Positions 1 to 9,002 are shown, counted from the first letter of the stretch. The stretch: 64,000 bases of DNA from CAG-273 sp963929915 (GCA_963929915.1 CAWVJY010000005.1:1-64000); one strand, 5' to 3'. The notes: generated from the sequence alone by a model not told the origin. Program-made: numbers and translations.

Positions 1-133
1 ACACTAGATCGCGTGTTAACATACTTATTGTTACTCCTGCTAGAATTAGCAATACTACTATGGTTACGACTAACGCAATTAAAGTGATACCTTGCTGATT
101 TTTATTTTTTACTCTTTGTTTTTCTTTTTTCAT
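1..133 (-). CDS. Prepilin-like surface protein, N-terminus only (cut by window edge)
   Basis: The ATG at 133 follows a strong ribosome-binding site (GGAAAGGAG at about 144-152). The visible 44 residues are a short Lys-rich start, then QQGITLIALVVTIVVLLIL, the class-III (prepilin) signal: a Gly before the cleavage point and a ~20-residue hydrophobic helix. Position +5 is Ala rather than the usual Glu of pilins. The same N-terminus begins the genes starting at 14421 and 58578, so the missing part probably encodes the same FGE-like ectodomain; that is inference. A small ORF with a dinucleotide repeat lies just upstream (211-441), as at the other two loci. Confidence 0.8.
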   Translation of the reverse strand, partial: MKKEKQRVKNKNQQGITLIALVVTIVVLLILAGVTISMLTRDLV

Positions 134-210
134 CTCTTTATTTCTCCTTTCCAAATTGTTTATTATGCTTTTTAGAAGCCTTTTTAATTTTTATATATCT
201 TGCTTTTTAT

Positions 211-441
211 CTAACTACTGTTTATTACACCTTTTTGCACGCAAAAAGGACAGATTATTATTTCTAATAATCCATCCTTTATTTTTATATATAATAATTT
301 TTGCACAGCAAATAAAACTAAATTTTCTTTAGTTGGTTTAAAGTTTAACTCTCTCTCCAGCAATTCTTCTGTAAAAATAGATGTGTGTGTGTGTGTACGG
401 CGCCAAGCGTTTGCTGTTTCATTTGTTTTCTCCTTACTCAT
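211..441 (-). CDS. Small ORF with (AC)n microsatellite upstream of prepilin-like gene, copy 1
   Basis: A 76-codon ORF ends 77 bp before the prepilin-like start at 133. Its C-terminal half (EREL.FKP, KENLVLF, KDGL, ending NSS) matches translations of the regions at 14491-14656 and 58676-58841. The ATG at 441 has no good ribosome-binding site. The AAGGAG at about 431-436 instead points to the ATG at 422 (MKQQTLGAV), which matches the NQQ starts of the other two copies but is +1 relative to the conserved C-terminal frame. A (TG)7T tract (382-396) lies between the two frames, so loss of one unit or gain of two would join them. A hairpin near the 3' end (GGATGGATTATTA paired with TAATAATCTGTCC) is followed by T5. 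Function unknown. Confidence 0.5.
   Translation of the reverse strand: MSKEKTNETANAWRRTHTHTSIFTEELLERELNFKPTKENLVLFAVQKLLYIKIKDGLLEIIICPFCVQKGVINSS
382..396. repeat. Dinucleotide microsatellite (TG/CA)7
   Basis: Fifteen bases of alternating TG lie inside the small ORF at 211-441, where the other two copies of the family carry (AG)11. Unit gain or loss shifts the reading frame. Confidence 0.9.
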
Positions 442-625
442 TTGTTCTTTATACTCTTATTTTATACTAACTGTTTTCAAATTTCAAGTCTTTTTTATTT
501 TTTTATTTAAGTTACATTAAACCTGTTAATTAAAAAAGTAAATTCTATTCAATAAAAAATAAATACAAATTAATAGTAAATTAACAGTTATTGTAAGATT
601 AAATGCAATTTAGTATAATATAAAT

Positions 626-1929
626 GTGGATACTTCTTGAGAAAGAAGGTATTTATGAAATTTGATGGTAAGCATCTATCTTTAGAAGATAGGAAAGTTA
701 TCGAACAAAATATTTGCAAAAGATTAAGAAAATTCCAAACTGCTAAAGAACTTAACAAAAGTCAATCTACTATCGGAAAGGAAATTAAAAACAATAGAAA
801 ACGTAGATATTCTAAAATTGATGAAGCCCCTTGGGCTTGCAAACATTTCAATGAATGCAAAGTTTGTGTTAGCAAATGTATTGATTTTGAGGAAGTTCCT
901 TGTCTTCAAAGAGACAGATTCATAGGTGCTTGTAATTGTTGCCCTAACATTAAAAAATGTAATAAAGCCAAATACTTCTACTACGCTAATACTGCTCAAA
1001 GCAATTATGAATATACTTTAAAAGATTCTAGACAAGGTGTTAATTTAAACACAACTGAACTTTATGAATTAGCACATGTCATTTGTCCTTTAATAAAACA
1101 AGGTCAATCAATTTATACAATTTTACAAAATCACAAAGAAATCAAGCAATGTGAAAAGACAATTTATACATACATTGAAATGGGCTTATTCAAAGATTGG
1201 GGTGTTACTGACCTTGAACTAAGAAGAAAAGTAAAAAGGAAAATATCTAGAAAGAAAAAACTCAAGAAAAGAGCTGAACCTGCTGATTACACCGGTAGAA
1301 AGTATGAAGATTATCTAGAGTTTGTAAAGAACAATTCTGATATGCCTACAACTGAAATGGATACTGTTTACAATAATCAGAACGGTCCATTTATCCAGAC
1401 TTTCATATTTGAAAATACAGGCTTTATGATAGGGCTTTTAAAACAACATAAAACGGCTGAGGAAATGTCCAATTCTCTTAATTACTTTCAGGATATTTTA
1501 TCAGATGATATGTATCATAAGTTATTTGGCTTACTTCTTACTGACAGAGGATCCGAATTTGCTAAGCCACAGCTTTTTGAAATTAATTGTGAGACTGGAG
1601 AAATTAGAAGCAATATTTTTTACTGTGATGCTCAAATGTCTAGCCAGAAGCCTCATGTAGAGAATAATCATATATTTGTACGTGATATTCTGTCTAAGAA
1701 AAAAAGCTTTAAAGATTTAACTCAGGACAAGCTTAACTTAATGTTTTCACATATCAATTCTGTACCTAGAAAGTCTTTAGGTGGAAAAAACACCATATGA
1801 AGCATTTGAATTTTTCTATGGTAAAGTTACTTTAGATAAACTAAACATACAAAAGATTGAAAAAGATAAGGTCACACTACAACCTTATCTCTTAAAATAA
1901 TTAAAAAAACATCTACAAGAAGTATCCAC
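626..1929 (+). mobile_element. IS30-family insertion sequence
   Basis: A transposase gene is bounded by the 14-bp perfect inverted repeat GTGGATACTTCTTG (626-639) and CAAGAAGTATCCAC (1916-1929). The true ends may extend a few bases further. Total length of about 1.3 kb is ordinary for IS30-type elements. Confidence 0.85.
655..1901 (+). pseudogene. IS30-family transposase, single frameshift near the 3' end
   Basis: The ATG at 655 follows AGAAGG at the right distance; the frame is open further upstream to a TTG at 637, but that lies in the inverted repeat. The protein has an N-terminal HTH (about residues 10-50), two Cys clusters (CKHFNECKVC and CNCCPNIKKC) and a DDE core with Asp in TEMDTVYN, Asp in LLTDRGSEF and Glu in KPHVENNH. 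The frame breaks at about 1785 in GGAAAAAACACC: as written it ends GGKNTI-stop at 1800, but dropping one A of the A6 run continues as GGKTPYEAFEFFYGKV and ends at 1901 with PYLLK. This is either a real decay event, an assembly error, or a slippage-expressed gene. Confidence 0.85.
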
Positions 1930-2329
1930 GCTAATTTAATATTGGCACTGTCGTGTCCACAAAATTAAGTGAATAGAAATTAGTCTTACACTCAAAAAAA
2001 TTAATTTGAATTCACTCGCTTAATTGCGCTCTTTTTTTCTTGTCTATATCTTCATTTTACACAAAATTCATAAAAAAAGCAACCTCTTTTTACCATTTTT
2101 TTGCTTTTAAATAGCTTTTTTTTCGGTAACTAGAAGTTACTTTTTCTAAATAAAATTTATTTTTACAATTGACCAGTTACATTAAACTTACTTTAAAATA
2201 TTTTGAATTATTCAAACATTTAAAAATGTAATTTTAAAAATTTCAGGGAAAAGTCTAGATTTTTCAGAAAAAATATTATAAAATGAAAAAGTAAAATTAT
2301 TTTATATGATTGCAATCAAAAATTTATAT
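1930..2329. other. AT-rich intergenic stretch, no gene seen
   Basis: Four hundred bases between the IS30 end and tRNA-Leu. There is a loose inverted repeat (AATTAAGTGAAT near 1971 and ATTCACTCGCTTAATT near 2010) and long A/T runs. No ORF with a ribosome-binding site is evident. Confidence 0.5.
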
Positions 2330-2414
2330 GCGAATATGCTGGAACTGGCAGACAGGCACGTTTGAGGGGCGTGTGCTTTATAGCGTGTGGGTTCAAGTCC
2401 CACTATTCGCACCA
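2330..2414 (+). tRNA. tRNA-Leu(GAG), CCA encoded
   Basis: Acceptor arm GCGAATA pairs with TATTCGC. The anticodon stem CACGT/GCGTG encloses loop TTGAGGG with anticodon GAG. A long variable arm and GTTCAAG T-loop follow, ending in A then CCA at 2412-2414. The class-II shape fits leucine. A phage-type KilA-N gene lies just downstream. Confidence 0.93.
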
Positions 2415-2418
2415 ATAA

Positions 2419-2446
2419 TTGTCAAAAATCTCCGTCCCCATTGACA
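2419..2446 (-). repeat. REP-A repeat
   Basis: Copy of the 28-bp repeat that reads TGTCAATGGGGACGG and ends in TTTTGACAA on the minus strand (one base differs here). It directly abuts the stop codon of the KilA-N gene (2447-2449). Confidence 0.85.
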
Positions 2447-3316
2447 TTACTTTTTATCTATCAGTTTGATATTATCTAAGTTTTCTATTTTTTTTATTCC
2501 AGCATTTCCTTGTAAAATATCTAATTGTTTCTTAGCAATTAGATTTAATCTTTCCAATCTATTCGATTGTTCTAAGCCTTGTTCAATCATTTCCGCATTT
2601 AGATTTTCTAAATTGACTAAAATTATTAATTGCATGATATTGGCATAATCTCTCATATTTCCATCTAAATTTGGATTTTTATCTTTCCATTCTTTTGCAG
2701 TCATTCCAAATAATGCAACATTTAAAATATCAGCTTCGCTTGCATATGCATATTGTTTCTGTTTTTCAGTTAGTGTTGGAACAATATTTTCTTTAATACT
2801 ATCAGTATGTATTTTATAATTTGTTTTAGCAAGTTCTCTTCTTACGGACCACTCTATTTTGTTTTGATAGCTTTCATTTTGTTTTAATCTTTCAAATTCT
2901 TTAATTAAATATAATTTAAATTCTACATTTAACCAGCTTGCAAATTCAAATGCCAAATCAGGATGTGCATATGTTCCTATACTATATTTTCCACCTTTTG
3001 ATATTAAACCAATTGCATTTGTCCTTTGTATCCATTGTTTCGGACTCATTGTATAAGATGCTGTTCCAATTTCATTAATTTTAATTTCACGGTATTCCGT
3101 GAAATTAAAATTTTCATTATTTAGTTCTTCCCATAAACCTACATAAAAAGCAGTATCCTTATTACTTAACCAATGTATAATAACATTGGCAGGATTTTTA
3201 TCATTTTTAAACTTTGCTAAATCAGTTAATGAAATATAGTCTACATCTCCTACTCTCATTACTCCAATTAGATTATCTTTTACTTTCATTTCAGTTCTTA
3301 TAATTTCTTTTTTCAT
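2447..3316 (-). CDS. KilA-N domain DNA-binding protein, phage type
   Basis: The start at 3316 is chosen because GAAAGG precedes it; the frame is open for 13 more codons. Of 289 residues, about 15-115 form a KilA-N fold: DVDYISLTDLAKFKN, then IIHWLSNKDTAFYVGLWE and the YAHPDLAFEFASWLN segment typical of phage antirepressor/KilA-N proteins. The rest is helical and charged, with a KEWKDKNP region. KilA-N proteins are DNA-binding regulators of phages and mobile elements. It lies beside tRNA-Leu, a frequent integration target, but no integrase or attachment site is visible, so it may be a remnant or a stand-alone gene. Confidence 0.8.
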   Translation of the reverse strand: MKKEIIRTEMKVKDNLIGVMRVGDVDYISLTDLAKFKNDKNPANVIIHWLSNKDTAFYVGLWEELNNENFNFTEYREIKINEIGTASYTMSPKQWIQRTNAIGLISKGGKYSIGTYAHPDLAFEFASWLNVEFKLYLIKEFERLKQNESYQNKIEWSVRRELAKTNYKIHTDSIKENIVPTLTEKQKQYAYASEADILNVALFGMTAKEWKDKNPNLDGNMRDYANIMQLIILVNLENLNAEMIEQGLEQSNRLERLNLIAKKQLDILQGNAGIKKIENLDNIKLIDKK

Positions 3317-3393
3317 TGTATCACAACCTTTCAATATATTTATATTATAAAACATATGTTTGTCTTTGTCAATAAATTTTTATTTTTTATGAC

Positions 3394-3421
3394 AAAAAAG
3401 CCCCAATTAGGGGCTTTTTCT
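3394..3421 (-). terminator. Rho-independent terminator of the 3455-4021 gene
   Basis: AAAAAGCCCC at 3396-3404 pairs with GGGGCTTTTT at 3410-3419 around an AATTA loop, with T-runs on both strands. It could also act on the plus strand. Confidence 0.85.
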
Positions 3422-3454
3422 TTTGGAATCTAATTTCATTTTTCAGAAGCAAAA

Positions 3455-4021
3455 CTAAATATTGTACAAATACAACAACTGAAGGAAATTAGAAAATTGC
3501 ATTGCCGAGAAGTAACGGTTGTTTAGATAATCCCTTTCCATAGCCTCAATAATTCTCTGTTTCAAAGGTGAGTTTTCAATAGTTCCTCTAGGAACAGTAA
3601 TTCCTTTAAGCTTTGGCTGTTCTAAAACTATCCATGTTTCATTTTCATCTTTTTTAAAGGTAATGGGCTCTTTAATCATCTCACAGGCAACTGTGAAAGC
3701 AATGTCAAAGTTCAGAAAGAGTACTTCTTTTGGTATATTTTCATCAATTCTAAAGCTTACTACTCTTTCTTGAATTAATGCCTTACACATGCATGATGCT
3801 CTTATGAATGTATCAGCTGGACCTACAATGTCATGTTTATGAATGTCTTCCATAGTTTGATAGTAACAAACCAGATAATTATCTCCTTGGACTCCTTGCA
3901 ATATGGTTACATTGTATTTTTTCCGTACATCCTCGCCAAGTTCCAATACTTTCTTTTCCGCAGTCTTTTTTACTAATTCATCAATGTTTTGTTCTGTTTG
4001 CTTGAGCTGTCTAATTTCCAT
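3455..4021 (-). CDS. Conserved-looking protein of unknown function (188 aa)
   Basis: Strong site GGAGGAAACATC directly before the ATG. A soluble protein: an N-terminal coiled-coil-like helix (about 1-35, EIRQLKQTEQNIDELVKK), then a mixed alpha/beta body with Cys-Met-Cys at about residues 78-80, and a hydrophobic tail (FLQLLYLYNI). I do not recognise the family. Codon use is less AT-biased than the neighbours and includes a CGG Arg codon (in DVRKKY), which suggests recent acquisition. It has its own terminator and sits with the KilA-N gene, so a phage-derived pair is possible. Confidence 0.7.
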   Translation of the reverse strand: MEIRQLKQTEQNIDELVKKTAEKKVLELGEDVRKKYNVTILQGVQGDNYLVCYYQTMEDIHKHDIVGPADTFIRASCMCKALIQERVVSFRIDENIPKEVLFLNFDIAFTVACEMIKEPITFKKDENETWIVLEQPKLKGITVPRGTIENSPLKQRIIEAMERDYLNNRYFSAMQFSNFLQLLYLYNI

Positions 4022-4285
4022 GATGTTTCCTCCACTCTAAAATTTTATTGTGAATTTCTGCAAAGGGATTTTTCCCTACTTAGTTTTTAATTATAACTTA
4101 TTTTTCCAAAAATTGCAAATTTATATAGTTTTAACACAACTTTGAGAGTATCTCTATTTTTTATTTTTTTCGAATATATTTTACTCTAACTAGTTTTTTT
4201 AGAATTACTCAGCAAAATGGTGTCATTTTTCTACTATAATTATGAGGAAAATTTCTATTTATAAAAGTCAAATTTGCTTTAAGCA

Positions 4286-4315
4286 TTGTCTTTTTTCTAT
4301 TTTATATGTTATACT
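4286..4315 (+). promoter_or_regulatory. Likely promoter of the HD-domain gene
   Basis: TTGTCT (4286-4291) and TATACT (4310-4315) with an 18-bp spacer, about 70 bp before the ATG at 4385. The rest of the 4022-4384 gap shows no gene. Confidence 0.5.
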
Positions 4316-4384
4316 AGATTTTGTTAATATAAGTTAGTAGTTTTTAATATACTAAAATCCATAACACAGAAAGGAATATGTAAA

Positions 4385-4954
4385 ATGAAAGAAGAATTTT
4401 TAAATTTATTAAAATCGGTACAAAGAGAAGGAATAGAAAAATTAATTACTTATTTAGAAAAAACTGACTTTTTTAATGCTCCAGCAAGTACCAGATTTCA
4501 TGGCAATTATGAAGGTGGTTTGTTGGAACATAGTTTAAATGTCTATCACCTTTTAAAGGAAAAAGTATCACAAAAGCCATATTCAGAAGTTATTTCAGCT
4601 TCTGATGATACCATTATTTTAATTACCCTTTTACATGATATTTGTAAAACTAATTATTATACTGTAGATTATCGTAATAAGAAAAATGCAGATGGTGTTT
4701 GGGTAAAAGAGCCATACTATACAACAAATGATACCATTCCTTATGGTCATGGTGAAAAATCTGTTATGATGATTAGTAAATTTATAGATTTAACCATGGA
4801 AGAAATGTATGCAATCCGTTGGCATATGGGATTTACAGAACCTAAAGAATTTTATAATATGATAGGAAATGCTTACGAAAAATATCCTTTGGCTTTAGCT
4901 TTACATGAGGCAGATTTAGAGGCTACTTATTTATTAGAGTCTAAAAATAATTAG
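4385..4954 (+). CDS. HD-domain hydrolase
   Basis: AAGGAA precedes the ATG. The 189-residue protein carries the metal-binding signature of HD phosphohydrolases: His49 (LLEHSLNVYHLL), His84-Asp85 (LLHDICKTNYY), then His122 (YGHGEKS) and His147 (RWHMGF). The family includes nucleotide phosphatases, dGTPases and the YhaM 3'-5' exoribonuclease; without an OB domain this short form is closest to generic HD hydrolases. The substrate cannot be told from sequence. It stands alone ahead of the pseudouridine synthase gene, about 170 bp away. Confidence 0.85.
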   Translation: MKEEFLNLLKSVQREGIEKLITYLEKTDFFNAPASTRFHGNYEGGLLEHSLNVYHLLKEKVSQKPYSEVISASDDTIILITLLHDICKTNYYTVDYRNKKNADGVWVKEPYYTTNDTIPYGHGEKSVMMISKFIDLTMEEMYAIRWHMGFTEPKEFYNMIGNAYEKYPLALALHEADLEATYLLESKNN

Positions 4955-5125
4955 AAATCTAGAATAATGGTCAAATTATAATATTAGAAGTATGAACACA
5001 TGTATTAAATACTAAAAAATAAATATTAAATATTAAAATCATAAGAAATAACTATCATAGTGAAACATGTAGAAGTATTAACATATAAATACTACTAATA
5101 AGATTAATTAAGGAAGTAAAATTAA

Positions 5126-6095
5126 ATGAAATTAATTTATAAAGTTCCTAAAACAAATCATTATCAAAATGTAAAAGAAGTTTTGAAGGCAGAATTTCAG
5201 ATGTCTGATAGACTTCTTTTAAAGCTGAAAAAACTTCAAAAAATTTGTTTAAATCAAAATATAGTATATGTGCACCATGCAATTTTGCCAGGAGATATGA
5301 TTACTTGTGATTTAAATGATGAAGAAGATAATTCTAACATTGTTCCCATCAACATGCCTCTTTCTATTTTATATGAAGATGAAGCTTATTTAGTTATAAA
5401 TAAGCCAGCTGGGATTCCTGTGCATCCTTCCATGGAACATTATACAGACAGCTTATCTAATGGTATACGTGCCTATTTTGATCAAATTGGCTTAAGGAAA
5501 AAAATAAGACCTGTAAATCGCTTAGATAAAGATACTTCTGGTATTGTTGTATTTGTCAAAAATGAATATATTCAAGAAGCTTTGGTGAAACAAATGCAAA
5601 ATCATCTTTTTCAAAAAGAATATATTGCTATTATTAGTGGTAAATTAGAAAAAAGTAAGCGGAACTATTTCTTTGCCAATTGCTAGAGAACAAAATAGTA
5701 TTATAAAACGTTGTGTTGTAGAAAATGGTGCTAGAGCTATTACCCATTATGAAGTAATAAATCGCAACTCTGAAATATTTAATAATTTGCGAAATACACA
5801 AATTCATGCTAAAATACTACAAAATGTTGGTACTGCCAATCGCAATTTAGAAATTACAGAAGATTTTGAAATAGTAAAATGCTTATTAGAAACCGGAAGA
5901 ACTCATCAGATTCGTGTTCACTTTGCTGCTATTGGTCATCCTTTATTAGGGGATACACTTTATGGTTCTGCTTCTTCTCTTATTGCAAGGCAAGCGCTAC
6001 ACGCTTATCGAGTAACCTTTTTTCATCCTATTAGCAAGAAAAAGGTTTGCTATGTAGCGCCTATTCCAGATGATTTTAATGCGTTTTTTTCATAA
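5126..6095 (+). pseudogene. RluA/RluD-family rRNA pseudouridine synthase, frameshifted
   Basis: Residues 1-60 resemble an S4-type RNA-binding start (KEVLKAEFQMSDRLL). Then comes YLVINKPAGIPVHP and the catalytic NRLDKDTSG motif with nucleophile Asp134; the second part has ETGRTHQIRVHFAAIGHPLLGD and ends DDFNAFFS. Together they equal a normal ~320-residue enzyme that isomerises uridines in 23S rRNA. The frame breaks at about 5660: AAG CGG AAC runs to a TAG at 5684, whereas skipping the C gives AAG GGA ACT and continues TISLPIAREQ to 6095. The extra C creates a CGG codon, as at the break near 40990. Decay, assembly error and programmed +1 shift are all open. Confidence 0.85.
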
Positions 6096-6312
6096 AAGAA
6101 GCTGTTCTAAAATATCATAATATATAGCAAAAGTATAATAATTGTCTTTTGAGATTTTAAGCCTTGCGTGGGCGACCATTGTGACAGCTGTTCGAGGCAT
6201 TTATGCCGAGTTACAGATGTCCAAAAGGGGAAAGGTTTTAAAAATCGATAAAGACAATTATTATACTTTTATAGAAATAAGAGATTTGTTCTTTTTTAGA
6301 ACAGCTTCTTTT
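6094..6312. repeat. Fold-back element FB1, copy 1
   Basis: Outer arms AAAAGAAGCTGTTCTAAAA (6094-6112) and TTTTAGAACAGCTTCTTTT (6294-6312) are perfectly complementary. Inner arms AAAAGTATAATAATTGTCTT (from 6129) and AAGACAATTATTATACTTTT (to 6270) are also perfect. The ~100-bp core carries further pairings, for example GGCATTTATGCC. A near-identical core lies at 23272-23413. The element separates the pseudouridine synthase from rnpB. Confidence 0.85.
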
Positions 6313-6324
6313 CATATATATAAT

Positions 6325-6667
6325 AGTAAATCTATAAGCCGGGTTCTGTCTAGGATAGTCATTTATCTAGAATTTATATTACTATAAATTTCATGCCACC
6401 AAATTAGAAGATGACGAGTAGTCTTAGCCTTCTGCTTTCGGTGTTGCTCCAGATGGGGTTTACACTGCCTAGTATGTCACCATACTAGCGGTAGGCTCTT
6501 ACCCTGCCTTTTCACCCTTACCTAAAATTTTAGGCGGTTATTTTCTGTTGCACTTTCCTTAAGGTTGCCCTCACTGGACGTTATCCAGCATCCTTACTCT
6601 ATGGAGCCCGGACTTTCCTCGTACGCTGCCTTTCGGCCTTGCTATACGCGACTATCCAACTTACTAC
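6325..6667 (-). ncRNA. rnpB: RNase P RNA, A-type
   Basis: On the minus strand the 5' part has GAGGAAAGTCCGGGCTCC (P4 region) and the 3' end has ACAGAACCCGGCTTA, the universal RNase P pairing. Between them are AGGGCAACC, GGTGAAAAGGCAGGGTAAGAG and AGCAACACCGAAAGC elements. This is the catalytic RNA that matures tRNA 5' ends. The 5' end is set from the promoter at 6674-6702; the 3' end is approximate. Confidence 0.93.
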
Positions 6668-6673
6668 TATTTT

Positions 6674-6702
6674 ATTCTAACATGTTTTCTAAAAAAAAGC
6701 AA
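6674..6702 (-). promoter_or_regulatory. rnpB promoter
   Basis: On the minus strand TTGCTT (6702-6697), a 17-bp spacer, and TAGAAT (6679-6674) lie 7 bp ahead of the presumed RNA start. Confidence 0.7.
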
Positions 6703-6790
6703 ACACTTTTATCGTAACCCCTAAAATTGCTTTTTTATTATAATCTAAAAGGATATCCTGTTGGACATTCTTTTGTTTCATTTTTATAAT

Positions 6791-6837
6791 GAAGTGTCCC
6801 AAGTGACCCCTTTAGGGGCCACTAAGAACCGTCCCTA
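6791..6837 (-). repeat. REP-B repeat
   Basis: About 47 bp: GGGACGGTTCTTAGTGGCCCC, then GGGGTCACTTGGGACACTTC on the minus strand, with an internal GGCCCC/GGGGTC hairpin. Related copies are at 10893, 15351 and 26076. It overlaps the stop codon of the next gene. Confidence 0.8.
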
Positions 6838-7782
6838 AAGTAGTGCCATTTTTGGAATTAAGTTTTGAAATTGAATATAAAAAATATCCTTATCTTGTAG
6901 GGTAACTGCACTTTTTAGTTCATTTAATAAAATATAGCATTGATTTTTTACAGTTTGGTTTTGATTTTCACTTGTATTTACTGTATTTAACAAATTGGCA
7001 AAATCATTTTCTGCTTGTGTTAACTCTTTGCTAGCTTCTTCCCATTTTGCATTTGTTACATTTGTATATGCTTGTATGGTATAATTTTGAATTGTCATTA
7101 GCTTTGTTTCTTCACTATCTGGTTCATACTGTTTTTTATAATCTAATAATAAGCCATATAGTTTTGTAACATCATTCATTGCATCTTCCTTTTGTTTGTT
7201 TTTGATATTTTGTGTTGCAGTATTTAAAAAATTGCTAAATGATAAAATAGAATTTCCCTCTATATTTAATGCATGTAAATCTATTGTAACAGTATTCCAG
7301 GTCTGGTAAAGATGTTCTATTTGTAGTTCTATTTTACTCCAATTCGTAGGATATTTCCCATCTTTTGCTAAAATACTATTAGCTGAACTAGATTGTCCAT
7401 TTTGATTTACTGTATTATCTTCAACATTTCCTTGTGAAGTATTCGTATTTTCATTAGAAAAACTTTGTATTTCTTCTGTAGGACTAACTGTTCCTTCCTG
7501 TTGTGTGTTAGCACTCTGTTTTGTTTCTGCTTGTTGTTCTTCACTTGTTGTTTTATCAGATTTTAATTGAATTGTATTTTCTTGTATAGAAAGAGAATTA
7601 AAATCTCCTAAAATAGATATTAAATAATTTTCTAAATAATTAATTTCTTCTGTTACTTTTGTTTGCAGTGTTGGTTTTCCTTCTTCATTTTTAGCATAAA
7701 CAATAAAAGATCCTATTAGGCATGCTATAATTACAAAAGTAAGTATTAAAATAATAATATTTTTTTTCACAGTTTTCTTCAC
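6835..7782 (-). CDS. Membrane-anchored extracytoplasmic protein of unknown function
   Basis: 315 residues: a basic start, one hydrophobic segment (about 8-29, IIILILTFVIIACLIG), then a long external part. A Cys after VIIA could be a lipobox, but the match is weak, so an uncleaved anchor is equally likely. Residues ~75-135 are a low-complexity Gln/Ser/Thr/Asn linker; residues ~145-315 are helical with Trp-containing segments (PTNWSKIE, NAKWEEASKEL) suggesting a helical-bundle domain. No enzyme motif is seen. The stop lies inside a REP-B repeat, so the last residues may be set by that insertion. Confidence 0.75.
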   Translation of the reverse strand: MKKTVKKNIIILILTFVIIACLIGSFIVYAKNEEGKPTLQTKVTEEINYLENYLISILGDFNSLSIQENTIQLKSDKTTSEEQQAETKQSANTQQEGTVSPTEEIQSFSNENTNTSQGNVEDNTVNQNGQSSSANSILAKDGKYPTNWSKIELQIEHLYQTWNTVTIDLHALNIEGNSILSFSNFLNTATQNIKNKQKEDAMNDVTKLYGLLLDYKKQYEPDSEETKLMTIQNYTIQAYTNVTNAKWEEASKELTQAENDFANLLNTVNTSENQNQTVKNQCYILLNELKSAVTLQDKDIFYIQFQNLIPKMALL

Positions 7783-8105
7783 AATTCCTTTCTTTGCTTT
7801 AACGTTATATAGAACACTAAAATTAGCCTATACATCTATATAAAATATCTAAAATTGAATCACTGTTTTCAATTCTTTATTTTTATACTACCCCAAAAAA
7901 TTACCTTTTATTCTCATGTATAAATATTTTTATTTTATAAATACTAATAATAAGAAAGATGACTTTGTAACTATGCATTTTATTGCATATAATAATAAAG
8001 CTTTTCTGTATGACAAACTAGAAATACGTTACTACATTTTTTATAAAATTGATTTTGGTAAAAAAAGAAGGAGATTCTGTTACAGTAATTCTATAGGTAA
8101 AAAAT
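7783..8105. other. Intergenic, no convincing gene
   Basis: Short open frames exist on the plus strand (7916-8131) but lack a ribosome-binding site and have unnatural composition. The stretch probably holds the divergent promoters of the genes at 7782 and 8106. Confidence 0.5.
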
Positions 8106-8390
8106 ATGAATGCTATTGTAAAATTATATAGTGATAAAAATGGAGAAATTTTTAGATTTTTAAATCATTTTCAAAAAAAACCTCTTGAAAAAATAGAGAA
8201 TCATTTATTATGGCAAAAAGAATATGAAAATCCTATTGAAATTGCAGATATTATTGGTGCTTATATAGAAAATAAAGAAGAATATAAAATGAACATGTGG
8301 ATTAGCTTAGATAAAGATTTATTTATTAATATCACGCCAAATAATGCAGATGAGGTAATCCGTTATTTATATGAGCGCTATCCTTATTAA
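8106..8390 (+). CDS. Small conserved-type hypothetical protein (94 aa)
   Basis: The ATG at 8106 has a weak AGG-type site (ATAGGTAAAAAAT). The protein is soluble and acidic, with EIFRFLNHFQ near the start, Trp-containing EKIENHLLWQKEYENPIEIADIIGAYIE split over the middle, and a D-rich C-terminal strand-helix ending YLYERYPY. No family recognised. Its stop codon overlaps the dtd stop on the other strand by two bases, so the two genes are convergent with no terminator between them. Confidence 0.65.
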   Translation: MNAIVKLYSDKNGEIFRFLNHFQKKPLEKIENHLLWQKEYENPIEIADIIGAYIENKEEYKMNMWISLDKDLFINITPNNADEVIRYLYERYPY

Positions 8391-8830
8391 TTTTTTTCTA
8401 ATATAATAGTTACCGGTCCATCATTTTGCAATATTACTTGCATTTCTGCTCCAAATTTACCTGTATTTACTTTTTTTATATTTTGTTTTTTACATTGCTC
8501 TACAAAATATTCATACAAAGCATTTGCCATGTTTGGTTCTGCTGCTCCAATAAAACTTGGTCTATTTCCATGATTGCAATCTGCATATAAAGTAAATTGA
8601 GAAACAATTAAAAGTTCTCCATCTATATCTTGAATAGATAAATTCATTTTTTGATTTTCATCTTCAAATACTCTTAGTTTAATTAGTTTTTGAACTAAAA
8701 AATCTGCAATCTCTTTAGTATCTGTTGGGGCAACACCTAACAAAACCATAAAACCTTTTTCAATTTCACCTATTACGTTTCCTTCTACTACTACTTTTGC
8801 ATTTTTTACTCTTTGTACTACTAATTTCAT
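8387..8830 (-). CDS. dtd: D-aminoacyl-tRNA deacylase
   Basis: The start is the second ATG of the frame (8830), seven bases after GAGG and giving the canonical MKLVVQRV beginning. The 147 residues contain both active-site motifs of the family: SQFTLYADC (SQxTL) and NDGPVTIILE (NxGPVT). The enzyme hydrolyses D-amino acids, and achiral glycine, from mischarged tRNAs in the cytoplasm. Length is the family norm. It has no visible operon partner here. Confidence 0.95.
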   Translation of the reverse strand: MKLVVQRVKNAKVVVEGNVIGEIEKGFMVLLGVAPTDTKEIADFLVQKLIKLRVFEDENQKMNLSIQDIDGELLIVSQFTLYADCNHGNRPSFIGAAEPNMANALYEYFVEQCKKQNIKKVNTGKFGAEMQVILQNDGPVTIILEKN

Positions 8831-9002
8831 ATTCATTCCTCACATTTATTTTTACTTTTTTATTTAAAATACTATTTGTTCTGTTGTTTTATATAGTCAT
8901 TTGTAAGTAATTTAGCCCATTATCATTAACCGCCATTTATAATTATTTTAACTTATTTTATTTATATTTACATACTATCTAGCTAGTATATTAATTCATA
9001 TA

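Noticed and set aside
190..450. Cyclic-di-GMP or other riboswitch in the conserved leaders of the prepilin-like genes
   Set aside because: Key GEMM motifs are missing. The conservation is mainly at codon level with third-base changes and a codon-sized indel, pointing to a small ORF.
6142..6387. Open frame through FB1 reading AWATIVTAVRGIYAELQMSK, also present in the second FB1 copy
   Set aside because: No ribosome-binding site, the frame is shifted at its start between copies, and nested inverted repeats explain the conservation better. With only three codon differences between copies, coding selection cannot be tested.
7916..8131. 71-codon plus-strand open frame rich in Tyr, Phe and Lys
   Set aside because: No ribosome-binding site, and its composition is that of random AT-rich DNA; it overlaps the better-supported gene at 8106.
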